DNA of 39,847 nt from a bacterium (lineage in GTDB: Bacteria > Acidobacteriota > Aminicenantia > Aminicenantales > Aminicenantaceae), in the NCBI GenBank assembly GCA_018335295.1, contig JAGXKI010000015.1:9459-49305 (forward strand), in the 5' to 3' direction. This document shows, one piece after another, positions 15,423 to 24,057 of this stretch. The notes beneath the pieces were generated by a model. It was not told where the DNA came from and ran no database searches. It saw only the letters and a list, made by a program, of their open reading frames with translations. The position numbers and the translations under genes are program-made. How positions within the stretch are numbered: the stretch's first letter is position 1; each line of letters begins with the position of its first letter.

Positions 15423-15548
15423 ATGGAATCAAAAGTCAAGACGGCTCAGACAGATGTATTGGTTCTGGGAGCCGGACCAGCGGGTTTGACTGCAGCTGGA
15501 GAGGGAACTGTCGCCGCTATGGAGGCATTGAGATATCTCAGCGACTAA
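15423..15548 (+). pseudogene. Thioredoxin reductase remnant with in-frame central deletion (41 aa)
   Basis: Too short for routine ORF calling. AGGAGG sits 2 bp upstream of the ATG's AA spacer, and the frame reads MESKVKTAQTDVLVLGAGPA then GLTAA, directly followed by GEGTVAAMEALRYLSD and TAA. The first part is the FAD-binding N-terminus of TrxB. The second is its extreme C-terminus. About 260 residues between them are absent, including the CxxC redox site and NAD(P)H domain. In the family both boundaries carry Thr-Ala-Ala (GLTAA near the start, TAAGEG near the end), so the deletion probably occurred between short direct repeats at 15488-15497. The result is an open 41-codon frame with a good ribosome site and no possible reductase activity. 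Confidence 0.8.
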
Positions 15549-15620
15549 AAAAACGAATTGTCTTCTCTGCTCTGAGCAAAAACAACCTAAAAGAATGATA
15601 ATGATAAGGAGGGATGGGAA

Positions 15621-17039
15621 ATGAAAGAGTATGATTCGGTTGTGGTGGGGTCAGGTTCAGGAATGGAGTTCGTAGAAAAAGCGCTCTCTCACGAAGAAAC
15701 GGTTGCTTTAATCGATAAGGGGCCTTTAGGAGGGACCTGTTTGAATCTAGGATGTATCCCTTCTAAAATGCTTATATTTCCTGCAGACAGGATTATGGAA
15801 ATAAAAGAAGCCAAAAAATTAGGAATAGAGGCAAAAATCACCCATATTGATTTTAAATCCATAATGGAAAGAATGAGGACAAGTATAAACGATAATAGAG
15901 AAAACATGAGAAAGGGAGTCAAGGATGCCCCTTTGGATTATTATGAGAAAGAAGCCCATTTTGTCGATGATCACACACTTCAAGTGGGAAAGGAAAAAAT
16001 AAAGGGGAAGAAAATATTTCTGGTCTCCGGGGCCCGGCCGTTTATTCCTCCCATAAAAGGGTTGGAGAAAACGGAATATCTCACCAATGAAAGCGTTCTG
16101 GGATTAAAAAAGAGACCGGAGTCATTGATTATTGTGGGGGGTGGATATATTGTGGCTGAATACAGCCATTTCTTTGATGCTATGGGAACAAAGGTGACGA
16201 TTGTACAGAGGAACGAACGACTGCTGCCGGATGAAGAACCTGAAATATCAAATATGTTAAAAAAGCAGATGGAGAAGAGAATGAATGTTCATACCAACAT
16301 GGAAGCTTTCCGAGTGAAAAAAGAAGAGGGAAGATACCGAGTGAAAGCTAAGAATAAGAAAACAAATATAACAAGAGAATTCAGTTCAGAGAAAATTATG
16401 ATTGCGACGGGAAGAAAAAGTAATGCAGAGTTATTGAAAGTGGAGAATACAGGAGTGGAGGTAGACGAGAGAGGATTTATAAAAGTAAATGAAAAATGGG
16501 AAACCTCTAAAAAAAATATATGGGCTCTGGGGGATGCAGTAGGAAAATCCATGTTCAAACATGTGGCCAATCGGGAAGCTGCCTATTGTTCTCAGAATGT
16601 TTTTCACAATACAAACTTATCGTTGGATTACCACACCGTTCCCCATGCTGTCTTTTCCCATCCTCAGGTTGCTTCCGTGGGATTGAAAGAAAAAGAAGCC
16701 AAAGAAATCTATGGGAATGATGTTTTGGTAGGAGGAGCTAAGTATTCAGATGTAGCTAAAGGCGAAGCCATGATGGATGACTGCGGTTTTGTCAAATCTA
16801 TCATTAATAAAGATGGAAAAATTCTAGGATTCCACATCATAGGTCCCTACGCTCCCATTCTGATTCAGGAAGTGGTGAATGTTATAGCCAAAGGGGGAAA
16901 TATATGGGATGCTTCTTCGGGAATGCATATTCATCCCTCTTTATCTGAAGTGATTTTGTCAGGCTTACAGCCTCAAGAACGTGAATTATTGAAAATAAAA
17001 TTCATTTGCCAGGAACAAGGCAGGCAATCGAGGGAATGA
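15621..17039 (+). CDS. Pyridine nucleotide-disulfide oxidoreductase, dihydrolipoyl dehydrogenase/mycothione reductase-like
   Basis: 472 aa. The FAD site VVVGSGSGME (7-16) has the GxGSG form seen in mycothione-reductase-like members. GGTCLNLGCIPSK holds the redox pair Cys40/Cys45. IIVGGGYIVAEYSHFF is the NAD(P)H site, GDAVG the second FAD contact, and HIHPSLSE (C-terminal) carries the His-Glu active-site pair. All functional residues are present, so it should reduce a disulfide or a related substrate in the cytoplasm. No 2-oxoacid dehydrogenase genes are nearby, arguing against a classical Lpd. AAGGAGGG precedes the ATG. It follows the TrxB remnant by 72 bp. Confidence 0.9.
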   Translation: MKEYDSVVVGSGSGMEFVEKALSHEETVALIDKGPLGGTCLNLGCIPSKMLIFPADRIMEIKEAKKLGIEAKITHIDFKSIMERMRTSINDNRENMRKGVKDAPLDYYEKEAHFVDDHTLQVGKEKIKGKKIFLVSGARPFIPPIKGLEKTEYLTNESVLGLKKRPESLIIVGGGYIVAEYSHFFDAMGTKVTIVQRNERLLPDEEPEISNMLKKQMEKRMNVHTNMEAFRVKKEEGRYRVKAKNKKTNITREFSSEKIMIATGRKSNAELLKVENTGVEVDERGFIKVNEKWETSKKNIWALGDAVGKSMFKHVANREAAYCSQNVFHNTNLSLDYHTVPHAVFSHPQVASVGLKEKEAKEIYGNDVLVGGAKYSDVAKGEAMMDDCGFVKSIINKDGKILGFHIIGPYAPILIQEVVNVIAKGGNIWDASSGMHIHPSLSEVILSGLQPQERELLKIKFICQEQGRQSRE

Positions 17040-17057
17040 TGACGTGATATATATATA

Positions 17058-17110
17058 TTTAACGGTTAAATTGTCAAACAGCTGAATTGTTGAACTGTTT
17101 AACGGTTAAA
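17058..17110. promoter_or_regulatory. Two identical palindromes TTTAAC-G-GTTAAA upstream of the outer membrane protein gene
   Basis: TTTAACGGTTAAA is a perfect 6+1+6 palindrome present at 17058-17070 and again at 17098-17110, 40 bp apart. Between them AAACAG and CTGTTT form a further inverted pair. The block lies 27 bp before the ATG at 17137 and looks like a paired operator or a small imperfect tandem array. Confidence 0.45.
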
Positions 17111-17136
17111 CTTTTGATTGAGGAAAGGAGAAAAAT

Positions 17137-17916
17137 ATGAAAATAAATAAAATCAAATCGATGCGAGGAATTTTATTGATCTTGCTAGTAGGAATGATAT
17201 TTTCTTATTCCGAAGCTCAGTTTTATAAAGTTTATGGATATGAGACTCCAGAAAGGGGAGAAACAGAATTGGTTTATTGGACTTCCTATATCGCCCAAAG
17301 CGATTTGTCCTATTCTTTTTTTGGAAAAGCTTTAGACCGGGAAGGATTGTGGTCTCATTCTTTGGAATTGGAATACGGCCTGACCGACCGGCTCACTCTG
17401 GCTGCTTATCTTGACTTTGAATCTCCTTCGGGAGAAAATCTCCATTACGTTCAAACTCGAGCGGTTTTTTTCCGTTACATGTTCGCACAAAAAGGGGAAT
17501 TCTTTTTTGACCCAGCGGTTTATGCCGAGTACTACTTTCCGCGCAAAGGTTATGAGGATCATGAAGAACTAGAAATCAGGTTGATATTGGAGAAGGATTT
17601 GGGAAATTTCAGAGTAGACATCAATCCCATCTTTGAAAAGGTGACCAGCGGTGCCGAGGTTGAAGAAGGATTAGAATTCAATTACGCAGTAGGGCTCTAT
17701 TATCGCAAATTTCATTCCATCCAACCGGGAATTGAATTCCACGGAATGATGGGAGAGATGGTGGATTTCAAATCCACAGAACGACAGCAACACGTCCTTT
17801 TTCCCACAGTGGATATGCGATTTGGCGAATTCCACTGGCATCTTGGGGCAGGGAAGGGATTAACGGCAAAAACAGACCAATGGATTTTCAAAAGCATCAT
17901 TTCTTATGAGTTTTAA
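17137..17916 (+). CDS. Outer membrane beta-barrel protein
   Basis: 259 aa. A signal peptide (GILLILLVGMIFSYSEAQ) leads into alternating amphipathic strands rich in Tyr, Phe and Glu, ending in SIISYEF, the terminal Phe expected for outer membrane insertion. SLELEYGLTDRLTLAAYLDF resembles the strand-turn pattern of small copper/transport-associated or alginate-export-like barrels, but I cannot name the family. AAAGGAG precedes the ATG. Followed by DUF427 after 11 bp, so co-transcribed. Substrate unknown. Confidence 0.7.
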   Translation: MKINKIKSMRGILLILLVGMIFSYSEAQFYKVYGYETPERGETELVYWTSYIAQSDLSYSFFGKALDREGLWSHSLELEYGLTDRLTLAAYLDFESPSGENLHYVQTRAVFFRYMFAQKGEFFFDPAVYAEYYFPRKGYEDHEELEIRLILEKDLGNFRVDINPIFEKVTSGAEVEEGLEFNYAVGLYYRKFHSIQPGIEFHGMMGEMVDFKSTERQQHVLFPTVDMRFGEFHWHLGAGKGLTAKTDQWIFKSIISYEF

Positions 17917-17927
17917 AGGAGATTAAA

Positions 17928-18209
17928 ATGAAAGCAATATGGAAGGGTAAGGTTTTGGCTGAAAGCAGGGATACTATTGGGGTGGAAGGCAATCACTATT
18001 TCCCGCCCGATTCTTTAAACAGGGAGTATTTTAGAAAGAACGATTATCACACCGAATGTCCCTGGAAAGGGAACGCAAGTTATTACGATGTAGTAGTGGA
18101 TGATCGAGTCAATGAGAATACAGCCTGGTATTACCCGAATCCCAAGAAAGTGGCTGAATATATAACCAATTACGTGGCGTTTGATAAAGATGTGGAAATA
18201 AAAGAATAA
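17928..18209 (+). CDS. DUF427 domain protein
   Basis: 93 aa, the whole DUF427 domain: MKAIWKGKVLAES, VEGNHYFPPDSL, CPWKGNASYYDV and AWYYPNPKKVAEYI are the diagnostic blocks. Small cytoplasmic beta-rich protein of unknown biochemical function. AAAGGAG before the ATG; second gene of the barrel-protein unit. Converges with the minus-strand gene ending at 18233. Confidence 0.93.
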   Translation: MKAIWKGKVLAESRDTIGVEGNHYFPPDSLNREYFRKNDYHTECPWKGNASYYDVVVDDRVNENTAWYYPNPKKVAEYITNYVAFDKDVEIKE

Positions 18210-18232
18210 CCCAAGCTGATATTTCTTATCCT

Positions 18233-18934
18233 CTAAGAATTGTTTTTGGAAAGATATAAGAATATAATTTCATTGATTTTCTGTGCCCAGTTCCTCGCTT
18301 TTTTTTCCAACTGAGGATAAGAGGACGAAGGCTTTTTATTCAGAAATCCTTTAATCTCGCGGGAAGTTCGCTCCAAGAAATTTTTTTCCCATTCATTATC
18401 AGGGGCCTTTTCTCCCCATAATTTTCGAGGCCCTTCAAAACCTCCTTCGGAAAGATACCAATTCTTTATGTAATGGAATCCGCTTTGGAATATCAAATAA
18501 CCGAGGGGTGTTGCGGCAGGAGGAATATTCCCTTCCAAACCCAGAATGGTCTCTTTATGAATATCCTGTTCTCCTTCGTAAGAGACCATCATATGACCTC
18601 CTGGGGGAATTAAGTTCCCTAGAGTTTGGAAGAGCCTCACAGCTCTATTTTCGTTCTCTAGATCGAGTTTTTCCTTGATCATGTTTCGGTGGAAAAACCG
18701 ATGTTCCTGCCAGTATTCCATATCGATCCAGGGCTGAACATCTTTTCCTCCCACGCTGTAAATCCCTCTGACCACAGGATTCTGGCTGAGGAGGTTTTCT
18801 TGATTTTTAAGAAATACCGAGAACCCGTTCCAACCGCTTTTAGAAAGCTGTTTCACTTCTTTTATTTGGAGAAAATACCTATCGAAGGAAACATTCTCCA
18901 AATTTTGGCGAAGGATTTCCTCGGATTTGGCCAT
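18233..18934 (-). CDS. Conserved hypothetical protein, DUF1122-like
   Basis: 233 aa, soluble, no signal peptide. LGNLIPPGGHMMVSYEGE (about 105-122) followed by ETILGLEGNIPPAATPLGY resembles DUF1122, a family of unknown function; I hold this assignment loosely. Its ATG is 3 bp after the stop of the DUF438-hemerythrin-PAS gene, so the two are almost certainly one operon, and a linked role in a sensing or redox response is plausible but unproven. Confidence 0.6.
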   Translation of the reverse strand: MAKSEEILRQNLENVSFDRYFLQIKEVKQLSKSGWNGFSVFLKNQENLLSQNPVVRGIYSVGGKDVQPWIDMEYWQEHRFFHRNMIKEKLDLENENRAVRLFQTLGNLIPPGGHMMVSYEGEQDIHKETILGLEGNIPPAATPLGYLIFQSGFHYIKNWYLSEGGFEGPRKLWGEKAPDNEWEKNFLERTSREIKGFLNKKPSSSYPQLEKKARNWAQKINEIIFLYLSKNNS

Positions 18935-18937
18935 AAA

Positions 18938-20149
18938 TCAATCCAAAAGTCTTTTTTCTCCTTCCAGCTTTTTGATATCGGTTACATCCTCGGTCACTTC
19001 CATACATCCCAGATAATCACCTTCGGAATTTCGAACAGGAAAATACCGGATATAGATCAAACGACCCTTGAGATTAATCCAGAACTCAGCTTTATCTCGT
19101 TTTCCGCTTTTAAATTCTTCCACTATTTTATTGACCATATGAATGCTTTTTTGAGGATGGCAATTCTGGACCTTTCTTCCGAGTATGGCTTTGGTTCGGG
19201 TGAAGATTCTTTCGGGAGGATTGCTGAAATAGCGGACTGTATCATCTTTATCCACAAAAGTGATATCCATAGGTAGAGAATTGAAAATGTTTTCGATTTC
19301 TTCCCTTGATAAAGAACCTGTTTCAAAAGAAACCTTCCCTTCTTTATTCTTAGACATAGTTTTTACTCCTCCTTTAAAAGTTTTTCTCACATCCTTAGGG
19401 GTAAAACAACAATACCCTAGTTCATCAAATTGAGTTCTTATTTCCTTCCATTCATGGGGTTCAATAACTCTCATCCCCGTGGGAAAAAGAATATGATTTT
19501 CCTTATAAAAATGACTGGAAAGTATCTCTCTTATAGCATGGGCCTTCTGCTGAAGTTTGGGTGAGAAATCCTGGATTTTCATTCTATCTCTTGAATCTAG
19601 GAGTTCATAAAAATCTTTTTCTAATCCTCTGATTTGATCGTGTTCGGACCACATGATAGCCGGAGGTTGAGTGATTCCATGCTTTTCCAGGTAGGGAAAA
19701 AGCACGTTTTCCTCCCGATTGTAATGGCTCTCTGAGCTTTGAAAATGCTCTTTGATATTTTGAAGCTGATTCAATTCCTTTTTAATAGATTGAAAATCTT
19801 CAGCCTGTGAAATTTTTGAAGAGACTTCCTGGAGTTCATTTCCATATTGAAGAAGGAGCTTATGTTCTTCCATCAATATCCGTAGAGGATGTCCTTCGGG
19901 AGCCAAAGGCTGTTCTTTTTCTATACTTTCTTTAAAAGCGGCTAAGTGGACATCACAGAGTTTGTGAATTTTCTCTCTTGACATGCCCTCTTTGATCAAC
20001 TCTTCTTCCACTTTGGATATCTCTTCGGGAGAAATATCCGGCAGCATTTCTTTAAAATCTTTTTTGACCTGTTCAGGGCTTTCACCTTTATGCAGCCTTT
20101 CGATTATTTTTTTCAAGGCTTTCTTTTTATCCCCTGAATATTCGCCCAT
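18938..20149 (-). CDS. DUF438-hemerythrin (HHE)-PAS protein
   Basis: 403 aa. Order: DUF438 (about 8-80, KIIERLHKGESPEQVKKDF), HHE cation-binding domain (about 84-235) with the di-iron ligand segments EEHKLL, SHYNREENVLFPYLE, SEHDQIR and SHFYKENHILFP, then a PAS domain (about 275-395; FNSLPMDITFVDKDDTVRYF, GRKVQNCHP). Hemerythrin domains bind O2 or NO at a di-iron site and PAS domains relay signals, so this looks like a cytoplasmic gas or redox sensor. There is no kinase or output domain. AAGGAG precedes the ATG. Upstream gene of the operon with 18233-18934. Confidence 0.93.
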   Translation of the reverse strand: MGEYSGDKKKALKKIIERLHKGESPEQVKKDFKEMLPDISPEEISKVEEELIKEGMSREKIHKLCDVHLAAFKESIEKEQPLAPEGHPLRILMEEHKLLLQYGNELQEVSSKISQAEDFQSIKKELNQLQNIKEHFQSSESHYNREENVLFPYLEKHGITQPPAIMWSEHDQIRGLEKDFYELLDSRDRMKIQDFSPKLQQKAHAIREILSSHFYKENHILFPTGMRVIEPHEWKEIRTQFDELGYCCFTPKDVRKTFKGGVKTMSKNKEGKVSFETGSLSREEIENIFNSLPMDITFVDKDDTVRYFSNPPERIFTRTKAILGRKVQNCHPQKSIHMVNKIVEEFKSGKRDKAEFWINLKGRLIYIRYFPVRNSEGDYLGCMEVTEDVTDIKKLEGEKRLLD

Positions 20150-20253
20150 ATTGATTTCTCCTTTTGGGTAGTTTGTTAGGGACTTATTATTTTATAAAAT
20201 GACATGAATATTTCAAATGGATGAAGGGATAGAATCAAAAAATTAAAATTCTC

Positions 20254-21156
20254 CTAATGATCGATTTGTCTCAGATTGTCCGGTTGAAGACATTCCTCAC
20301 ACTCAAATTCGAGAGTAGCGTGTTTTATATTGTATTTTTTTAGCCTCTTTTTGATCTCAGTTTTAATTTTATCCACCCTTCTCATATCCGTATCTTTTGT
20401 GTAAATATGGGCGTCAATCGCGTTGATATTGGAACAGAGGCTCCACAAATGAACATGGTGCACTCCTTCAACGCCATCCACTTGCTGCATGTCTTTGACC
20501 ACTTGGTCGAAATCCACATTCTTGGGGGTAAACTCCATTAGAATGGCTGCGGACTCTTTCAGTATGAAAAAGGCTGAAATAATGATAACCACAGATATCA
20601 CTCCACTCAAAATAGGATCGAAAATGGTCTTTCCTGTTAAAAAGATAAGAAAGGCTACCACAATGACTGCCAGAGAAAAAAAAGCATCAGTGAGGACATG
20701 AAGGAAAGCACTTTTAATATTAAGGTCATGACTTCCATGGAGCTTCAAGGCCACATAAAGATTCACCCCTAGACCTATAAAAGCGACAATCAACATCGGA
20801 ATACTGTGAATAGGCTGGGGATGGGAGATCCGGCGGTAGGCTTCCCATAAGATCCAAAGTCCTACCGCGATAAGAAAAATTCCGTTCAAAAAAGCAGCGA
20901 ATATTTCAACTCGATGAAAGCCGAATGTTTTTCTTTTTGATGGGAGCTTTCTAGAAATATTCAGGGCACTCAAAGAAAGAAATAGGGCAAACACATCCCT
21001 CAGCATGTGCCCGGCATCTCCCAGTAAAGACAGCGACCCGGATATCAACCCTCCGATAACCTCAACGATAAAATAAATCCCCGTTAAAAAAAGGGCGGTT
21101 TGGAGATGCTTCTTATAGTTTTTTTCCGCCATTTTTTGATACTCGTAGCAATTCAC
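20254..21156 (-). CDS. Cation diffusion facilitator (CzcD/ZitB-like) metal exporter
   Basis: 300 aa, six helices. The Zn/Cd transport site is complete: HxxxD in helix 2 (His50, Asp54 in GDAGHMLRD, with Asp47) and HxxxD in helix 5 (His153, Asp157 in HVLTDAFF). The C-terminal cytoplasmic metal-binding domain carries GVHHVHLWSL and ends with ATLEFECEEC, whose Cys pair may add a metal site. It exports Zn2+ or similar divalent metals in exchange for protons. An internal ATG nine codons on could be the start; neither has a strong Shine-Dalgarno. Confidence 0.93.
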   Translation of the reverse strand: MNCYEYQKMAEKNYKKHLQTALFLTGIYFIVEVIGGLISGSLSLLGDAGHMLRDVFALFLSLSALNISRKLPSKRKTFGFHRVEIFAAFLNGIFLIAVGLWILWEAYRRISHPQPIHSIPMLIVAFIGLGVNLYVALKLHGSHDLNIKSAFLHVLTDAFFSLAVIVVAFLIFLTGKTIFDPILSGVISVVIIISAFFILKESAAILMEFTPKNVDFDQVVKDMQQVDGVEGVHHVHLWSLCSNINAIDAHIYTKDTDMRRVDKIKTEIKKRLKKYNIKHATLEFECEECLQPDNLRQIDH

Positions 21157-21515
21157 TCAATGGAACTTCTTTTTTTTAAGAAGAGTCATTACGTCTTTCT
21201 TAATATCTTATCATGAGTTCGATTTTGATGACTATCAGAAAAATAATTGAATATTTGGAACGGTTTATTCTTTGTAAGTAGAAGAAACGGATATGGCTTC
21301 AAATAATAAAAGCCTTTTCTATTGATGCTTTGCTGAATAGAAGACAATCATCAGTTTATTTGCATCAAAAAAATGATTTCTTTACTCTCTTTTCGGGAGT
21401 CAGTCCGGGAACCGAGCGTCTAGTCTAAAATAGTTGAGAGTGGTGATGTCACCATGGGAAATTAGTTAGGAAATGCCTTCCAAATAGAGAAACCTCATCT
21501 TTCCCTTATTGAGTC
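21157..21515. other. 359-bp gap without a gene
   Basis: AT-rich, stops in all frames. The only element noticed is TGGTGA-TG-TCACCA (21441-21454), a 6-bp inverted repeat that could be an operator. It would serve the CDF gene only if its promoter lay far upstream. Confidence 0.4.
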
Positions 21516-22418
21516 TTATTTTAGAATATCTGTTAAGGCCTCCTCGATATTTTCATACTGGAATCGAAATTGGTTATCTAGAAGGCGCTGGGGGATCACC
21601 TTCTGTCCTTTAAGCACGATGGAACCGAACTCTCCCAATATGCTTTTCACCAAAAATCCGGGCGCGGGCAGAAAGGAAGGTTTTTTCAAGACATTCCCCA
21701 GGGATTTTGCCAGTTCTTTATTTCTTACCGGGTTGGGGGAGCAAATGTTGACTGGACCGGATATTTCTGGATGATTCAAAAGAAAGAGGAAAGCTTCACA
21801 AAGGTCTTGAATATGAATCCAGGAGAACCACTGCTTTCCGCTTCCGATGGGTCCGCCGAGAAATTTTTTAAAAAGAGGGATCATCTGACCAAGGGCTCCT
21901 CCTTTTTCACCCAACACGATCCCAAACCGGGTAAGAACCACCCGGGCTCCTTTTTCCCTCGCTTTCAAAGCTTCCCGTTCCCATTCCTGAGTGACACTGG
22001 CTAAAAAATCATCCCCAGGAGGAGAATTTTCAACTCGCTTCTCATCTCCACAGAAACCATAATATCCTACCGCTGAAGCGCTGAAGAAATGGAATTGTTT
22101 TTCAGAGTGAGAAGGAATTCCTTCAACAATATTATGAGTTGTCTTTATCCGGCTTTCCAGGATGGCTTTTTTGTATTCTTCTGTCCATTTGTTAAATATA
22201 GAGGCACCTGCAAGGTTGATCACCCCATGGTGTTTCTTAACGGCTTCCTGCCAGTTCCCCCTCTCTGTGGGGTCTCCCTGAAGAAAAGAAATTCCAGACC
22301 GTTCTCCAGATTGTCTTGGCTTCCTTGTGAGAATGGTCACTTCATGCCCTTCTTGGATAAGCCGGCCGATGAGGCGGCTTCCCACAAAACCAGTCCCTCC
22401 AGTTATAAATATCTTCAT
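21516..22418 (-). CDS. TIGR01777 family NAD(P)-binding epimerase-like protein
   Basis: 300 aa. GGTGFVGSRL (7-16) is the dinucleotide-binding loop of the extended SDR fold. NLAGASIFNKWTEEYKKAI, SASAVGYYG and TRFGIVLGEKGGAL mark the TIGR01777/YfcH group, and the C-terminal DUF1731 segment (KVIPQRLLDNQFRFQY) is intact. Family members occur widely, sometimes linked to cell division or morphology; the reaction is not established. Cytoplasmic; weak ribosome site; monocistronic. Confidence 0.93.
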   Translation of the reverse strand: MKIFITGGTGFVGSRLIGRLIQEGHEVTILTRKPRQSGERSGISFLQGDPTERGNWQEAVKKHHGVINLAGASIFNKWTEEYKKAILESRIKTTHNIVEGIPSHSEKQFHFFSASAVGYYGFCGDEKRVENSPPGDDFLASVTQEWEREALKAREKGARVVLTRFGIVLGEKGGALGQMIPLFKKFLGGPIGSGKQWFSWIHIQDLCEAFLFLLNHPEISGPVNICSPNPVRNKELAKSLGNVLKKPSFLPAPGFLVKSILGEFGSIVLKGQKVIPQRLLDNQFRFQYENIEEALTDILK

Positions 22419-22439
22419 TTCTATTCTTATTTTATCTTA

Positions 22440-22506
22440 AAAAAGGGGACGGTTCTATTTTTTTTTCAATCGTTCAAACACTGAAAAATAGAACCGTCCC
22501 CTTTTT
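22440..22506. terminator. REP-like 23-bp perfect hairpin
   Basis: Left arm 22440-22462 and right arm 22484-22506 are perfectly complementary: AAAAGGGGACGGTTCTATTT and its inverse ending GAACCGTCCCCTTTT. Loop of 21 nt. It follows the stop of the amidohydrolase gene at 22512, so it can act as an intrinsic terminator. The GGGGACGGTTCTATTTTT sequence is, from memory, a dispersed REP-type repeat in many genomes associated with Y1/RAYT transposases. No transposase is in the window. Confidence 0.75.
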
Positions 22507-22511
22507 ATTTT

Positions 22512-23999
22512 TTATTTGAGTTCGGCTTCTTTGACTATTTTTTTGACATTTTCCATCAACTTGGGTGCGTTATAGACGATGCCGTCTTTTATGGTCCACT
22601 TCACGCCCCCGCGTTTTATCAATTTTCCGTCTTTGATATCCAACACCCCAGTGGGATACAAGAATTTGAAATTTTCAAGGGGATTTTCATCCACAAGAAT
22701 AAGATCAGCCAAATAACCTTTCCGGACCCTTCCCAATTTATCCTCCATTCCCAGGGTTTGAGCATTGTTTTCTGTGGCGTGCTTGATGACATCTATGGGG
22801 TGAAATCCCGCTTCCTGGTGAAGCTCCAGTTCACGGATCAAACTGAAACCATAAAGCTGATAGATGTAACCAGCGTCTTCTCCTACACCCACAACTCCAC
22901 CTAAGTTAGCGAACTTTTGAACCGCATTCATCCAGATCCGGTAATTTTCTCTCCAGTAGACTTCATCGGCGGTGGTCCAGTTCCACTGGTAGGAGCCGTG
23001 ATGTTTGGGATTGGGCTTGAAATACTCTCTGACTGCGGGGTGGAGGTATTCATCAAACCAGGGCTGTGTCCGGGCTCTCTGGAAATCCCGGCTTGATTCA
23101 TAGATAACAAACGTAGGACACCACGCCACTTCTGCTTCCTTCAATGTCTTGAGCACTTTGGCCAGTTTCTCTGGGTCTGCTTCACGCCAAAGCCTTCCTG
23201 CATACCGAAACCGGTGGCTCTCATTAGAGTAATTATACCAATAAGGGAAATTTTGGGATCCTTTCAAGGCTGCATCCGGTACCCCGTACCAGTGTTCGAT
23301 GGAGGTTGTTCCAAACTCGGCATCATCCCAGGCATCGGTTTCTTCAACACCCACATGGTGGGCTACCCTGAATCCCAATTTGTGAGCTTCTTCCAACACA
23401 GCTTTCATAATATCCCGGTCCAGTCCGAAAATTTTAACTCCGTCCCCTCCGGCTTTTTTGATCTCCTGAACACTTTTTCTGGCTTCCTCAGGCGTTCTCC
23501 CTCCAGCCCGCATATACAGGAAAATTCTTGGTGCCGCAATCTCTCCCTTTCTGCTTTTCTCTCGCTCCTCGATTGTTTTATCCGTGTTGCTTCCCACATC
23601 CCGGACCGTAGTGATACCGCACCCCAGCCACAAATTGTAGATATACTCAAAGGGCAAAGGATGTCCGGCGCGGCTGTCATGGATATGACCGTGAATATTG
23701 ATCAATCCGGGGAGCAAATACAATCCGCTCCCGTCGATGACATGATTTTCTTTTTCATAAGCCTGACTCCCGGAACGAGCTCTTCGTACAGAGCTTATGG
23801 TATCGTTTTTGATAATCACATCCACAGGTCCCCGGGCTGGAGTTCCGTTCCCGTCAATAAGAGTCGCATTCCTTATAATGAGCTTATCATACCTGTGTCC
23901 GTGAGAGATTCCTTTCGTTTCAACCTGAAAGGCGTTCACACAAACTGTGAAAACAAAAATTGAAAAAACTATAAATATGTTTCTTTTTACACGATACAC
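22512..23999 (-). CDS. Exported amidohydrolase (imidazolonepropionase/prolidase-like)
   Basis: 495 aa with GTG start and AAGGAG just upstream. Signal peptide to about 24 (FSIFVFTVCVNAFQ). LLPGLINIHGHIHD carries the HxH metal pair (His103, His105); AHHVGVEETD, SIEHWYG and VGVGEDAGY are later metal and substrate loops; the C-terminal GYLADLILVDENPL closes the composite beta-sandwich. It belongs to the metal-dependent amidohydrolase superfamily and likely hydrolyses a cyclic amide or peptide in the periplasm. Second gene of a unit with the D-aminoacylase-like gene, 58 bp away. Confidence 0.9.
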   Translation of the reverse strand: MYRVKRNIFIVFSIFVFTVCVNAFQVETKGISHGHRYDKLIIRNATLIDGNGTPARGPVDVIIKNDTISSVRRARSGSQAYEKENHVIDGSGLYLLPGLINIHGHIHDSRAGHPLPFEYIYNLWLGCGITTVRDVGSNTDKTIEEREKSRKGEIAAPRIFLYMRAGGRTPEEARKSVQEIKKAGGDGVKIFGLDRDIMKAVLEEAHKLGFRVAHHVGVEETDAWDDAEFGTTSIEHWYGVPDAALKGSQNFPYWYNYSNESHRFRYAGRLWREADPEKLAKVLKTLKEAEVAWCPTFVIYESSRDFQRARTQPWFDEYLHPAVREYFKPNPKHHGSYQWNWTTADEVYWRENYRIWMNAVQKFANLGGVVGVGEDAGYIYQLYGFSLIRELELHQEAGFHPIDVIKHATENNAQTLGMEDKLGRVRKGYLADLILVDENPLENFKFLYPTGVLDIKDGKLIKRGGVKWTIKDGIVYNAPKLMENVKKIVKEAELK

Positions 24000-24057
24000 A
24001 ATCGACTCCTTTCTTTTTACACAGGGTATAAATTTATGCGTTATAAACTAAACCTGA

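Noticed and set aside
10576-15480. The 11-mer AGCCGGACCAG at both the TonB/C69 junction and the TrxB remnant
   Set aside because: A shared 11-mer is expected by chance in 40 kb; in TrxB it encodes the conserved GAGPAG motif.
17047-17058. TATATATATATA run
   Set aside because: Short simple sequence; by itself not informative, though it borders the palindromes.
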